This document shows positions 43,295 through 52,305 of a stretch of 64,000 nucleotides of DNA, one piece after another. Numbering within the stretch: the first letter of the stretch is position 1; every line of letters starts with the position of its first letter. A program made the translations under genes and the position numbers. The DNA is taken from positions 3,457,501 through 3,521,500 of the forward strand of contig NZ_VFQC01000001.1 in the NCBI RefSeq assembly GCF_006717075.1, read 5' to 3'. The stretch comes from Haloactinospora alba (lineage in GTDB: Bacteria > Actinomycetota > Actinomycetes > Streptosporangiales > Streptosporangiaceae). Under the pieces are notes generated by a model, which did not search any database, was not told the origin of the DNA, and saw nothing but the letters and a program-made list of their open reading frames with translations.

Positions 43295-44359
43295 ATGGAT
43301 CTGTCTTTTCTCCGCACTGTGTACACGCCGGCCGCTCCGGTGGCGTCGCTCTACATGGACGTCTCCCGCGACCGGGAGGGTGCCGAGCAGGACATACAGG
43401 CGCGTTGGGACAAGGCCCGCGAGGATCTGGCGAGCCAGGGGGCCGACGCGGAGACACTGGGCGCCATGGACCAGGTCGTCGGGCGCGGCGACGGGACCGC
43501 CGAGCCGTGCGGCCAGCTCACGTTCGCCGCCGACGGGCGGGTGCTGTTCGACCGCCTGGTGGCCGACCCGTCGCAGGACTACACCGCGTTGTGGGGGCCG
43601 CTGCCCGACCCGGCGCCGTACCTGAAACGCCGCGGCCAGCACGTGCCCTACGTGCTGGTCATCGTGCACAGCGGCGGAGCCGCGCTGCGCGCGGTGGACG
43701 CCAGTGGGCAGCGCCACACGGAACGGGTGGGGCCGGGGCCCGGCAGCAACGGGGCCCAGCCCGAGGCGGACGCCGGGCAGATCGTGGCGGCGATCGACCG
43801 GCTCGCCGTGGGCGGCGGGGCGGAGACGATCGTGCTCGCCGGGGAGCCCGAGGGCCGGGAACGGGTCCGGAACCGGCTCTCCGAGGGGTTGCGGCTGCTG
43901 GCGGGCGACGTCGAGACGGAGACGGGGCCGAGCGGCCCGGAGGGGTTGCCGCTCGACGACGAGCTGCAGCGGCGGCTGGACGAGCGCGCCGAGGAGGAGC
44001 AGCGCACCGTCGCCAACGCGTTCGAGGAGGGGCGCGGGAACCCCGACCGGGTCACCGAGGGGTTCGCCCCGGTAGTGTACGCGTTGCGCCAGGGGCGGGT
44101 GGAGACGCTGGTGTGGTCCTCCGGTCTGGCGGGTGGGAACGCCGAGCTGTGGATCGGACCCTACGGGGAACACCTGGGGCTCACCGAAGCCGAACTGCAC
44201 GACATGGGGGTGGCGGAGCCCGTGCGGGCCAACGCCGAGGCGGCGCTGATCCGCGCGGCGGCGCTCACCTCGGCGAAGCTGGCGTTCCTGCCGCAGCACG
44301 ACGTGGAACCGGACGAAGGCCTCGGCGCGGTGCTGCGCAACGCGGAGGCGCACCGGTGA
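43295..44359 (+). CDS. Rv2629/baeRF2-like protein (eRF1-related fold)
   Basis: 354 residues, ATG at 43295. Opening MDLSFLRTVYTPAAPVASLYMDVSRD matches the Rv2629 family; the middle domain has GQHVPYVLVIVHSGGAAL, and the C-terminal part has AGEPEGRERV, RTVANAFEEG and an L7Ae-like end (AALIRAAALTSAKLAFLP). Family members are tied to dormancy or ribosome-related stress; the role is not proven. Downstream and convergent lies the MOSC gene. Confidence 0.8.
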   Translation: MDLSFLRTVYTPAAPVASLYMDVSRDREGAEQDIQARWDKAREDLASQGADAETLGAMDQVVGRGDGTAEPCGQLTFAADGRVLFDRLVADPSQDYTALWGPLPDPAPYLKRRGQHVPYVLVIVHSGGAALRAVDASGQRHTERVGPGPGSNGAQPEADAGQIVAAIDRLAVGGGAETIVLAGEPEGRERVRNRLSEGLRLLAGDVETETGPSGPEGLPLDDELQRRLDERAEEEQRTVANAFEEGRGNPDRVTEGFAPVVYALRQGRVETLVWSSGLAGGNAELWIGPYGEHLGLTEAELHDMGVAEPVRANAEAALIRAAALTSAKLAFLPQHDVEPDEGLGAVLRNAEAHR

Positions 44360-44383
44360 GTGCCGGGGTGGCCGGAGGCGTGC

Positions 44384-45211
44384 TCACAGCTGGGGGGCAG
44401 CCCAGGTGTCGACGCGCACCTCGTCCCCGACGGTGACCCTGCCGGTGCCCACCACGGCGGCTTTCATGCCGAAGGCGACCCCTCCCTGGCTGCTGCGCCG
44501 GTAGCGGGCCAGGGTCCGCAGCGGCTCCGGGCCCGCCTTGACTCCGGTCCGCTGGTCGACGGTGGTCACCACGCAGCGGATGTCGAGTTTGGCGTAGCCG
44601 AGGCGGGCGCGGCCGAGGGTCATGGACCTCACCCGGTCCTCGGTGTGCGGCCGCGGCCACCCCTCCACCACGATGTTGGGACGGAAGCGTTCCATGGGGA
44701 CCGGTTCGCCCCCGGCGGCGGTGATGCGCCCGTTGAGGTCCTCCAGGGAGGCGCGCGAGGTCACCAGGACGGCGTGGCCGTCGGCGAACGCCGCGCTTCC
44801 CGGGGTCTCTCCCGAGGTGGTGCGCTGGTGGTCGTCGGGGACGCGTACGAGCCTGCTGGGTTTCCGGAGGGCGGCGGTCATCCACTCCGCCGCCTCCTCC
44901 CCCTGGTCGACGGCGGGGTAGGTCCTTCCGAAGAGCAGTACCTGCCGGCGTTCGCCGTCCGTGCGGGGCGTGAGGTCGAGGGGCTGTATCCCGGGTGCCC
45001 GCAGGGTGAGGCTCCGCCCGTCGGCGCTGATGTCGGGGCGGATCGTGGCCAGGTGGGGTGAGCCGCGCTGGGTGCGGTGGTCGCCGTCCGGGTCGACGAC
45101 CATGAACGCCCGGTCGTGGCGGGGCCCGAGACCGGTCAGTTCCATCTCCGCCGGTGAGGTGCCCGCGCACCCCTTGATGGGGTAGTAGGTCAGCTCGGCG
45201 ATCGTGGCCAT
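44384..45211 (-). CDS. MOSC-domain sulfurase-related protein
   Basis: 275 residues, ATG at 45211 (GGAGGAGAGGAGGGG upstream). The MOSC N-terminal barrel begins IAELTYYPIKGCAGTS; the MOSC domain proper has FRPNIVVEGWPRPHTED and LDIRCVVTTVDQRTG with the conserved Cys. Such proteins handle Moco-bound sulfur or reduce N-hydroxylated compounds (YcbX/mARC-like). Confidence 0.85.
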   Translation of the reverse strand: MATIAELTYYPIKGCAGTSPAEMELTGLGPRHDRAFMVVDPDGDHRTQRGSPHLATIRPDISADGRSLTLRAPGIQPLDLTPRTDGERRQVLLFGRTYPAVDQGEEAAEWMTAALRKPSRLVRVPDDHQRTTSGETPGSAAFADGHAVLVTSRASLEDLNGRITAAGGEPVPMERFRPNIVVEGWPRPHTEDRVRSMTLGRARLGYAKLDIRCVVTTVDQRTGVKAGPEPLRTLARYRRSSQGGVAFGMKAAVVGTGRVTVGDEVRVDTWAAPQL

Positions 45212-45461
45212 GGGTGAGGGCCCCTCCTCTCCTCCCGGTTCCCACCGGTACAGGGCGGTTCCGGCGGGAAGCCTACGCCGCCGGGACGGCACACGGCACG
45301 TTGTTTCCGCGCCGCCCCGTTTCCGCGCCGCCCCGGTGGCGGGACGCTCCGTACCGGCCCGGGCCCCAGCCAGCACCCCGGCGTCCGATTCCCGCCAGCG
45401 TCCCGGCCGCCGGCGGCCCTAGCGTCGTTTCCGGCCCGAACACAGTACGGAGTGGGGGACG

Positions 45462-46142
45462 ATGCACCGGAGAAGCGAGCCGGCGATCCTGTACGCGGGA
45501 ACACCCGTGGTGCTGATCAGCACCACGAACACCGACCGTTCGGCCAACCTCGCGCCGGTCTCCTCGGCGTGGTGGCTCGGCTGGCGGTGCGTGCTCGGGT
45601 TGGGCACCTCGGGGCGTACGGCGGCGAACCTGGAACGCGGCGGCGAGTGCGTGCTCAACCTGCCCTCCAGCGACCTGGCCCCGCGGGTGGACGCGCTGGC
45701 CCGCACCACCAGCGCCGAGGAGGTCCCGGAGCGCAAACGCCGGCGGGGCTACCGCTTCGACCCCGACAAGTTCGCTACCGCCGGTCTGACGCCCCAGCCG
45801 TCCGAGCTGGTGGCGGCACCGCGGGTGCGGGAGTGCCCGATCCAGATGGAGGCCGCCGTGGAGGCGGTGCACGGGGTCGCTGAGGACGCTCCCGAGCTGC
45901 GCGGGCGGACCGTCGCCGTCGAGACGCGCGTGCGCCGGGTGCACGCGGCGGAGGAGATCCTCGCCGACGGCGACCCCGACCGCATCGACCCCGACCGGTG
46001 GCGCCCCCTGATCATGAGCTTCCAGCACTACTACGGCCTGGAGCCGCACCCGTGCTGGACCTCCGAGCTGGCGCGGGTTCCCAAGCGGATGTACCGCACC
46101 GCCGACAGCCGCGCCGCCCGGCCGGAGTGGGACCGCCGGTAA
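45462..46142 (+). CDS. Flavin reductase family protein
   Basis: 226 residues. FMN-binding split barrel: PVVLISTTNTDRSANLAPVSSAWWL, LGLGTSGRTAANLERGGECVLNLPS, then IQMEAAVEAVH and HAAEEIL. It provides reduced flavin or acts directly on a small molecule. It is convergent with the BASS transporter gene; no monooxygenase partner is next to it on the same strand. Confidence 0.82.
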   Translation: MHRRSEPAILYAGTPVVLISTTNTDRSANLAPVSSAWWLGWRCVLGLGTSGRTAANLERGGECVLNLPSSDLAPRVDALARTTSAEEVPERKRRRGYRFDPDKFATAGLTPQPSELVAAPRVRECPIQMEAAVEAVHGVAEDAPELRGRTVAVETRVRRVHAAEEILADGDPDRIDPDRWRPLIMSFQHYYGLEPHPCWTSELARVPKRMYRTADSRAARPEWDRR

Positions 46143-46156
46143 CCGGCACCCCGCCC

Positions 46157-47008
46157 CTACCCCGCGCGGGTGCGGTGCCGCTGGGCGGCGCGCATCGGGA
46201 TCAGGGCGAGGCCGGACAGGAGGTACATGAGGACGCTGTAGGCGATGACGGCACCGGCTGCCTGCTGCGCCTCGGCCGCCGCACCTGCGGCGAGTAGCGC
46301 GAGGGACAGGTTACGCACCGTCGTGACCATGGCCAGCGCCCGCCGCTCCGGCGGCCCGCCGGAGCGGGGCAGCGCGACGGTGGCGAGCGAGGCACCCACC
46401 AGCAGCGTGATGGCGAGGTAGGCCTCGGCGGGGAGCCGGGCGAGGTGCGGCGCCGACACCACGAGCACGTAGCCCGTCATGGTCACGAGCAGGACGTCGG
46501 CGACGCGCCGGCTGACCGTTCTCAGCCGGTCGGCTGCCTCCGGGCGGCGGGCACGCAGGAACATGCCGCCCACCAGGGGGACCGCCTGCACCGCCAGCAG
46601 CGCGGTGAGCTGGCTCCCGCCGTCGAGGCCGGCCGTGGGGGCCTGGGATGTGGCACGTGCCCACAGCGGCACCGCGACCAGACCCAACGGGGCGAGTATC
46701 CCCTGGATGCCCAGGGCCAGCACGGGGTCCGCCCGGGCGTGGTGGGCGAGCAGGACACCGGTGCCGCCGCCCGGGGCGGCCGCGGCGAGGACGATCCCGA
46801 CAGCGACACCGCCGTCCAGGTCCAGGACCGCCACGAGCGCCACGGCCGACGCGGGGAGCAGGAGGAGGTTGGCCGCGAGCGCGACGGCGAGGGTGGCCGG
46901 GCGGTGCAGGAGGCGGACGAATCCGGACGGGGACAGCTCGGTTCCCACCGTGGTCATCGTGGCCACGAGCAGTAGCACCAGTCCGAGGGTGACGGGCGGG
47001 GCGTCCAC
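46157..47008 (-). CDS. Bile acid:sodium symporter (BASS) superfamily transporter
   Basis: 283 residues, mostly hydrophobic, with about nine helices. Signature points are VATMTTVGTELS in helix 1-2, LAAAAPGGGTGVLLAHHA (the crossover sequence) and a basic C-terminus. Shorter than typical ACR3 arsenite pumps. The single intervening base and same strand as the FAD monooxygenase gene indicate one transcript, likely under the ArsR protein. Confidence 0.8.
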   Translation of the reverse strand: MDAPPVTLGLVLLLVATMTTVGTELSPSGFVRLLHRPATLAVALAANLLLLPASAVALVAVLDLDGGVAVGIVLAAAAPGGGTGVLLAHHARADPVLALGIQGILAPLGLVAVPLWARATSQAPTAGLDGGSQLTALLAVQAVPLVGGMFLRARRPEAADRLRTVSRRVADVLLVTMTGYVLVVSAPHLARLPAEAYLAITLLVGASLATVALPRSGGPPERRALAMVTTVRNLSLALLAAGAAAEAQQAAGAVIAYSVLMYLLSGLALIPMRAAQRHRTRAG

Positions 47009-47009
47009 C

Positions 47010-48092
47010 TCACAGACCGACCGTCGCGGGCGCGCCGTGTACGTGGGCCGCGAGCGGGGCCATGACGTGCTGCGCGTCGCGGTGTACGCCCCGCAGCGTG
47101 TTGGAGGAGAACGAGCGTTGGAACTCCAGGCCGACGTAGACCAGCCCCGGGTGGGTGGTGGAGACCCCGCCGGTGTTGCGGGGCGCTCCGTCGCTGTCGA
47201 GCGCGCCGAGTCTCTCCAGGTACCCCAGACTGGGGCGGTAGCCGGTGGCGAACAGCACCGTGTCGGCGGGCTCGCGCGTCCCGTCGGACCACACGAGCGA
47301 GTCGCCGTCGAAGGCGTCGAACACGGGGACGCGGCGCATCCGTCCGGTCTCCAGCGCGCTGCGGTAGTCGCCGGTCTCCATGACGAGGGTTCCGCCGACG
47401 GCGCGGGCGAGCCATTCCGGCGGCAGGTGGTCGAAGCCGCTCTGCGTGATCCAGTCGTGCAGGTCGCGGCCGTTGTGGCGCTGGTGGAGGAACCGCACCG
47501 GCTGGCGGGTGGCGAGGGTGACCGAGGCCGCCTTCCCCGACAGCTCGTAGCCGATCTGTACGGCGGAGTTGCCGCCGCCGACGATGACGACGCGCTTCCC
47601 AGAGTACGGGGCGGGTTCGCGGTAGTCGGCGGCGTGCAGTAGCTCGCCGGTGAAGCCGTCCTGTCCGGGAAGGGCGGGCAGGTGGGGGTTGGTGAAGGAG
47701 CCGCTGGCGGCGACGACGCCCTCCGCGGGGATCTCCTCGCCGCGGGTGGTGCGCACGGTGAAGCCGTGGCTGCCGGCCTCGACCGTCTCCACGGTGGTGT
47801 TGGTGCGGATGTCGGTGCCGAGGCCGTGGGCGTAGCGTTCCAGGTAGTCGGCCACCTCGTCGCGGCCGGGATAGCGGTCCGGGTCCCCGGGGAAGGGCAG
47901 GCCGGGCATCGCGCTGTGCCGGGCCGGGGAGAAGAGGGTGAGGCTGTCGTAGTGGTGGGGCCACGCGCCGGTGGGGCGGGGTCCCGCTTCCAGGACGACG
48001 GGGTGGAGTCCGGTGTCGCGGGCCGCGCGGGCGGCGGCGAGACCGGACTGCCCTCCGCCGACGATGACGACGCGGTTGTGGGGTGTGTCCAT
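47010..48092 (-). CDS. ArsO-like FAD/NAD(P)-dependent monooxygenase
   Basis: 360 residues from ATG at 48092; an in-frame ATG at 48104 would add four. FAD-binding VVIVGGGQSGLAAARAA, the flavin-monooxygenase region SLTLFSPARHSAMPGLPFPG, a second GGGNSAVQIG nucleotide motif and FATGYRPSLGYL. The closest remembered relatives are ArsO-like enzymes found beside arsR. It overlaps the operator zone and precedes the BASS gene by one base. Confidence 0.85.
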   Translation of the reverse strand: MDTPHNRVVIVGGGQSGLAAARAARDTGLHPVVLEAGPRPTGAWPHHYDSLTLFSPARHSAMPGLPFPGDPDRYPGRDEVADYLERYAHGLGTDIRTNTTVETVEAGSHGFTVRTTRGEEIPAEGVVAASGSFTNPHLPALPGQDGFTGELLHAADYREPAPYSGKRVVIVGGGNSAVQIGYELSGKAASVTLATRQPVRFLHQRHNGRDLHDWITQSGFDHLPPEWLARAVGGTLVMETGDYRSALETGRMRRVPVFDAFDGDSLVWSDGTREPADTVLFATGYRPSLGYLERLGALDSDGAPRNTGGVSTTHPGLVYVGLEFQRSFSSNTLRGVHRDAQHVMAPLAAHVHGAPATVGL

Positions 48093-48101
48093 GCGCCCGA
48101 T

Positions 48102-48131
48102 CATATCGTCATTTCGCGAATTGTCGATATG
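48102..48131. promoter_or_regulatory. ArsR operator dyad
   Basis: CATATCG and CGATATG flank a central TTCGCGAA, giving a 30-bp imperfect palindrome in the 61-bp space between the divergent monooxygenase and arsR starts. It is the natural site for the adjacent ArsR protein. Confidence 0.65.
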
Positions 48132-48153
48132 TAAGACGTGCGAGCATGGAACC

Positions 48154-48507
48154 ATGAGCGAGCCCGGTGAGGCCCACGACCCCACGGCGCATCCCGCCGG
48201 CGTCTGCGGTGGGCAAACGCCCGTGGAGCTGGACGAGACGACACACGAGTTCCTCCGGGCGCTGGCCAGCCCCACCCGGCAGCGCATCATGCTGCTGTTC
48301 GCCCAGGGGGCGGAGCTGTCGGTGGGGGAGGTGGCCGAACGCACCGGCCTGGGCCAGTCCACCGTCTCGGAACAGCTCGCCCTGCTCCGCCGGGGCGGCA
48401 TCCTCGCCTCCCGGCGGGAGGGCAAGACCGTGCTCTACCACTCCGACCGGGAGCGCGTCTCCCACGCCCTCGCCGACCTGCAGAACTACCTGCGGTTCTG
48501 CTGCTGA
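48154..48507 (+). CDS. ArsR/SmtB-family transcriptional repressor
   Basis: 117 residues, ATG at 48154. Winged helix: FLRALASPTRQRIMLLF, SVGEVAERTGLGQSTVSEQL and LLRRGGILASRREGKTVLYH. Cys residues sit at the ends (GVCGG near the N-terminus, FCC at the C-terminus) and could bind a thiophilic ligand such as As(III). Divergent from the monooxygenase-transporter operon it probably controls. Confidence 0.9.
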   Translation: MSEPGEAHDPTAHPAGVCGGQTPVELDETTHEFLRALASPTRQRIMLLFAQGAELSVGEVAERTGLGQSTVSEQLALLRRGGILASRREGKTVLYHSDRERVSHALADLQNYLRFCC

Positions 48508-48669
48508 CACGCCCGCCCCGCCTCGGGGTCGCTCCCACCGCCGCCACGGCACTCGCGGTGGAACCGTACGCCGCCGCCGGCGGTCCTACCCACGCCAGGG
48601 AGGCCGCGACCGTGCCCAGCGGCAGTGGGGCACGGCGGCCGGTGAAACGCGAAGCGGAACGGATGTGTC

Positions 48670-49404
48670 ATGACGGCACCACGACGTGTGCTGGCCGCGG
48701 CAGCGGCCGGTTCCCTCCTGCTGCTGTCCGGGTGCGGGATGATGCCCGGCGACGACGGGAACGGTTCGGACGGCGGGAACGGTTCGGACGGCGACTCGGC
48801 GGACTCCGGGAAGGACGGTGGGCAGGGGAACTCCGACTCCTCCGACGGCGGGGGCGAGAACACGTGGGAGGGCCAGTTCCCGGAGGGGGTCTCCCCGGTC
48901 ATCGAGATGGACGAGCCCGGTGGCCAGGCCCAGCAGGAGGCGTTGGACGCCTACTTCTCCTTCTACGGCGACCTGTTCCAGGCCATCTACGACAAGGACG
49001 GCGAACAGGCGTTCCTGGACGAACGGCTCACCGCTGACGCGCCCTCCTCCGAGACCCTCAGCAAGGGCATGAACGCCTACATCGACGCCAACGCCGTACC
49101 GGCGGGCGACATGCGCTTCTACAACGGCGAGCTCGGCGCGTGGTCGCAGGACAGCGTCCAGGTCGACTTCTGTGTCGACCAGCGGAGCTTCACCGTGCAG
49201 GACGCCGACAGCGGCGAGGGGACCGAGCTCAGCAGCGACTCGTTCGAGTCCGAGATGTTCCAGCCGGGCATCCTCGTCGCCAGCGGGGCGTTCGAGAAGG
49301 GTGAGGACGGCACCTGGCGCAGCGGTTCGTTCTCCCTGGACCCCGTGGAGGAGGACGGGGCCGACACCTACGGCTGCCTCGCCGACAAGGAGGATAGCCA
49401 GTAG
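48670..49404 (+). CDS. Lipoprotein of unknown function
   Basis: 244 residues. Signal MTAPRRVLAAAAAGSLLLLSGC with lipidated Cys near residue 22, then a Gly/Asp/Ser-rich linker to about residue 60. The outer domain (YFSFYGDLFQAIYDKDGEQAF, DMRFYNGELGAWSQDSVQVDFCVDQ) resembles NTF2-like secreted domains of actinobacteria. Two Cys remain in the mature domain. No partner gene evident. Confidence 0.75.
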   Translation: MTAPRRVLAAAAAGSLLLLSGCGMMPGDDGNGSDGGNGSDGDSADSGKDGGQGNSDSSDGGGENTWEGQFPEGVSPVIEMDEPGGQAQQEALDAYFSFYGDLFQAIYDKDGEQAFLDERLTADAPSSETLSKGMNAYIDANAVPAGDMRFYNGELGAWSQDSVQVDFCVDQRSFTVQDADSGEGTELSSDSFESEMFQPGILVASGAFEKGEDGTWRSGSFSLDPVEEDGADTYGCLADKEDSQ

Positions 49405-49424
49405 CCTCCTTCGGCGGCCCGCCT

Positions 49425-49442
49425 CGCCCCGCTGCCGGGGCG
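49425..49442 (+). terminator. Hairpin after the lipoprotein gene
   Basis: CGCCCCG/CGGGGCG with loop ctgc, about 20 bp past the stop. No T tract follows. Confidence 0.4.
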
Positions 49443-49510
49443 GGGCCGAGACCCGTACTCTCCGGACGGACTGATGGCATGACTCACGCAACCGAGCGAG
49501 GGGAAACAGG

Positions 49511-50368
49511 TTGAACGCGGACACGCCACCGGACATCCCCCGCCCCTACTCCGAGGTCCGGCGGCGGTTGCCGGGCACCGCCCTGATCAACGTCAGGCCG
49601 GGGCTGAGCCTGGAGACCATGCACGTACCCGGCCCCTCCCCGGCGCTGGTACTGGTCCACGGCGGCCTGGGGAACCTGTGGAACTTCTATCCCCAGCTCG
49701 ACAGGTTCGCGGGCCACCGTGAGCTGGTCGCCTACTCACTGGCTGGCAACGGCCGTTCCGAGGACCGCGCCCAGCACAGCCTCTCGGGGCATGTGCGGGA
49801 CCTGGCCGAGCTACTGGCCGCCCTCGACGTGGCACGGCCGGTCGTCGTCGGCTGGAGTTACGGCACCGCCGTCGCGCTGGAGTACGCCAAGAACCATCCC
49901 GTCTCGGGACTGGTTCTCACGGCGGGCGGGGCGTTCGGGCTGACCCCGGTATGGGAGCTGCCACTGCTGAAACTGGTCACCGCCCTGCGTCTCTACCGGG
50001 TGCTCCCGGGTGGTGCCGCGCTTCGGTCCCTCGCCAAGCGCACCATGCTGCATCCCGACAGCCCGGACTCGCTGGCCGCCGACATGGTGCGGTCCAACCC
50101 GCTGCCTCGCCGGGCGTCCGCGTGGCGGACGGTGACCGACGCGTTCTGGGGCTACGACGGCCGGGACGGCCTGGACGCGATCACGTGCCCGACGTTGGTC
50201 GCGCACGGTTCCGCGGACCGGGTGGTCCCTCGGGAAGCCGCGCGGCGTACCGCGGAGCTGCTTCCCCGCGGGGAGTTCCACGAGCTGGACCGCTCGGGCC
50301 ACGTCACGGTGGCGGAGCAGCCCGAGGCGTTCGGCGCGCTGGTCGACTCGGTGGTAAACCGGGTGTGA
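49511..50368 (+). CDS. Alpha/beta-fold hydrolase
   Basis: 285 residues from TTG at 49511 with GAGGGG upstream. Core motifs: LVLVHGGLGNLW (oxyanion), VVVGWSYGTAVALEYA (nucleophile Ser), VAHGSADRVVP (Asp) and DRSGHVTVAEQP (His). No signal peptide. Substrate unknown. Confidence 0.85.
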   Translation: MNADTPPDIPRPYSEVRRRLPGTALINVRPGLSLETMHVPGPSPALVLVHGGLGNLWNFYPQLDRFAGHRELVAYSLAGNGRSEDRAQHSLSGHVRDLAELLAALDVARPVVVGWSYGTAVALEYAKNHPVSGLVLTAGGAFGLTPVWELPLLKLVTALRLYRVLPGGAALRSLAKRTMLHPDSPDSLAADMVRSNPLPRRASAWRTVTDAFWGYDGRDGLDAITCPTLVAHGSADRVVPREAARRTAELLPRGEFHELDRSGHVTVAEQPEAFGALVDSVVNRV

Positions 50369-50619
50369 GCGCTCCCCGCTGCTGGCACGTCAGGAACCGC
50401 CCTCAAGGCAGTACGTGTCCCCAGTATCCAGAGGGCCGAGCACGCCGAATACCACCTCCCGTGTGACCTGCCCCCACCGGCGAAGTGCGGAAAGCCACTC
50501 CCGCTGTATTGTCCGTGTCCGGACATCACGGCCCGAAGCCCTTCCCTCTCCTGACTGGCGGGGAGGACGCTGCGCGTGACGTCGCCTCCCGCCGACCGCA
50601 ACACACGCTTGGAGAGGCT

Positions 50620-51912
50620 ATGCCTCCTGAAACTGCTACCACCTCTGAACAGGAGCGCCAGCGCATGGTCGACGCCCTGGTGCGTGAGAGGGCGAACCTG
50701 GGCATGGATGTGCTGCTCCCCGAGGTCGAGGACGCGCTCCGAACCGTACCGCGCGAGTGCTTCGTACCCGGCCTCCCCTTGGCCGACTCCTACGACCAGC
50801 ATCAGGCAGTAGTGACCAAACGCGCCCCGGACACGGACATGGCACTCAGTTCCGTCTCGGCGCCCAGCATCATCGCGACCATGCTGAACCGCGCCGACCT
50901 GCGCCCCGGCCAACGCGTGCTGGAGATCGGTTCGGGAGGCTACAACGCCGCGCTGATCCGCCACATGATCGGCGATGAGGGGAAGGTGACCTCCATCGAT
51001 ATCGATCCCGAGGTCATCGCCCGCGCCGAAGGATGTCTGAGAGAAGCCGGAACCGACCACGTCCACCTGGCGGTTGCCGACGGTGAACACGGTTTCCCCG
51101 CTCACGCGCCCTACGAGCGCATCATCGTCACCGCCGGAGCCTGGGACGTTCCGCCGACCTGGGATGACCAGCTCGCTGCTGGCGGCCGGTTGGTGGTTCC
51201 CATGCGGGTGCGCGGCCTGACCCGCTGCTTGACCCTGGAGCGTGGCAGCCTTCCTGGCTGGTGGCGCTGCCTGGAGGTGGACATGTGCGGATTCGTGCGT
51301 ATGCGGGGTTCCGGCGAGCATTGGGAACGCATGCCGCTGCTGCACGAACGGGAGGGGGAACGGGTCGGACTGCGTCTGGAGGACGGCCCGCGGGTGGATA
51401 CCGAGTCCCTGCGCGCGTCCCTGGAACAGGAGGCGGTGACCCTCTGGGCGGATGCGAGCGTGCGCGCTGACGAGCCCACTGACGGCCAGGACTTGTATCT
51501 GGCCTGCCAGGCCGACGGGTGGGCGCTGCTGACGGCCCAGCGCGGCGCGATCGCATCCGGACTTCTCCGTCCCGTGGTGCTGTCCGGAACTCCGGCGCTG
51601 GTCGACGAGGACGGCACCGGCTTCGCCTACCGGACTCTGCGCCGCAGTCCCCACGACCAGGACCGTTGGGAGTTCGGCGCGACCGGTCACGGGCCCCACG
51701 CCCACCAGAACGCCCAGGCCATGGTCGACCTGATCGAGGCCTGGGACCGCGATCGCCAGGAGCACCCCAGCCCCCGCATCGACCTCGTACCGGCTTCCAC
51801 TCCGCTCGAAGACGTGCCGACAGGCCGTGTCGTGACCAAGCGACACACCCGCATGGTCCTGAACTGGACCAGCCGCACCCCGCAGCCGAGCTGCGCTGCG
51901 GACGGCAGCTGA
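50620..51912 (+). CDS. FxLD-type/PCMT-like methyltransferase
   Basis: 430 residues from ATG at 50620 (GGAGAGG upstream). The N-terminal half is a protein-L-isoaspartate-methyltransferase fold: VLEIGSGGYNAALI (SAM loop), VTSIDIDPEVIARAE, ERIIVTAGAWDVP and GGRLVVPMRV. The C-terminal half (WLxLAC-like LYLACQADGWALLTAQ, AYRTLRRSPHDQDRWEFGATGHGP) matches methyltransferases of the actinobacterial FxLD lanthipeptide systems. No FxLD precursor or lanthionine synthetase is visible nearby. The DUF397/DUF5753 pair follows. Confidence 0.75.
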   Translation: MPPETATTSEQERQRMVDALVRERANLGMDVLLPEVEDALRTVPRECFVPGLPLADSYDQHQAVVTKRAPDTDMALSSVSAPSIIATMLNRADLRPGQRVLEIGSGGYNAALIRHMIGDEGKVTSIDIDPEVIARAEGCLREAGTDHVHLAVADGEHGFPAHAPYERIIVTAGAWDVPPTWDDQLAAGGRLVVPMRVRGLTRCLTLERGSLPGWWRCLEVDMCGFVRMRGSGEHWERMPLLHEREGERVGLRLEDGPRVDTESLRASLEQEAVTLWADASVRADEPTDGQDLYLACQADGWALLTAQRGAIASGLLRPVVLSGTPALVDEDGTGFAYRTLRRSPHDQDRWEFGATGHGPHAHQNAQAMVDLIEAWDRDRQEHPSPRIDLVPASTPLEDVPTGRVVTKRHTRMVLNWTSRTPQPSCAADGS

Positions 51913-52069
51913 GGTGTCCTGGCCTGGTGGGAGGTCGTGGAAGGAACCGGACCGGAACCTGATGTCCCTGTAGGGAGCAAACCCAGGTGTTCGAAGACCT
52001 CTGATGGGTGCGACTTCGGGAAGCTGGCGGGGCACCTCGGGCTGGGTAGAGTAGGAGCGAGAATAGGTA

Positions 52070-52102
52070 GAGGGGTCTCCCCGTACTCGGGAGAGGCCCC
52101 TC
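52070..52102. terminator. Terminator between convergent genes
   Basis: GAGGGG and CTCCC pair with GGGAG and CCCCTC around a short loop, between the methyltransferase stop and the DUF397 stop at 52114. Confidence 0.7.
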
Positions 52103-52113
52103 GTTCTGGTGAG

Positions 52114-52296
52114 TCAAAGGTCGCTCAGGAACGCCGTCCACGCAGCCGCTGGGAACGTAAGGTATCCAGCGTCCGGGTTCTGAGAGTCGCGTACAGCCGC
52201 TCCTGCGGGAAGTTCGGCGACCTCAACACAGTTGTTACGGTCGCTGTAGCTGCTCTTGCGAAACTCCAGGTCATCAATGCTGGGGAATAGGTTCAT
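52114..52296 (-). CDS. DUF397 domain protein
   Basis: 60 residues with the family pattern (FRKSSYSDRNNCVEVAELPAG, VRDSQNP, LTFPAAAWTAFLSDL). Such proteins are nearly always encoded beside DUF5753 HTH regulators and are thought to act with them. Only 9 bp separate it from that gene. Confidence 0.92.
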   Translation of the reverse strand: MNLFPSIDDLEFRKSSYSDRNNCVEVAELPAGAAVRDSQNPDAGYLTFPAAAWTAFLSDL

Positions 52297-52305
52297 GTCG
52301 ACTTC

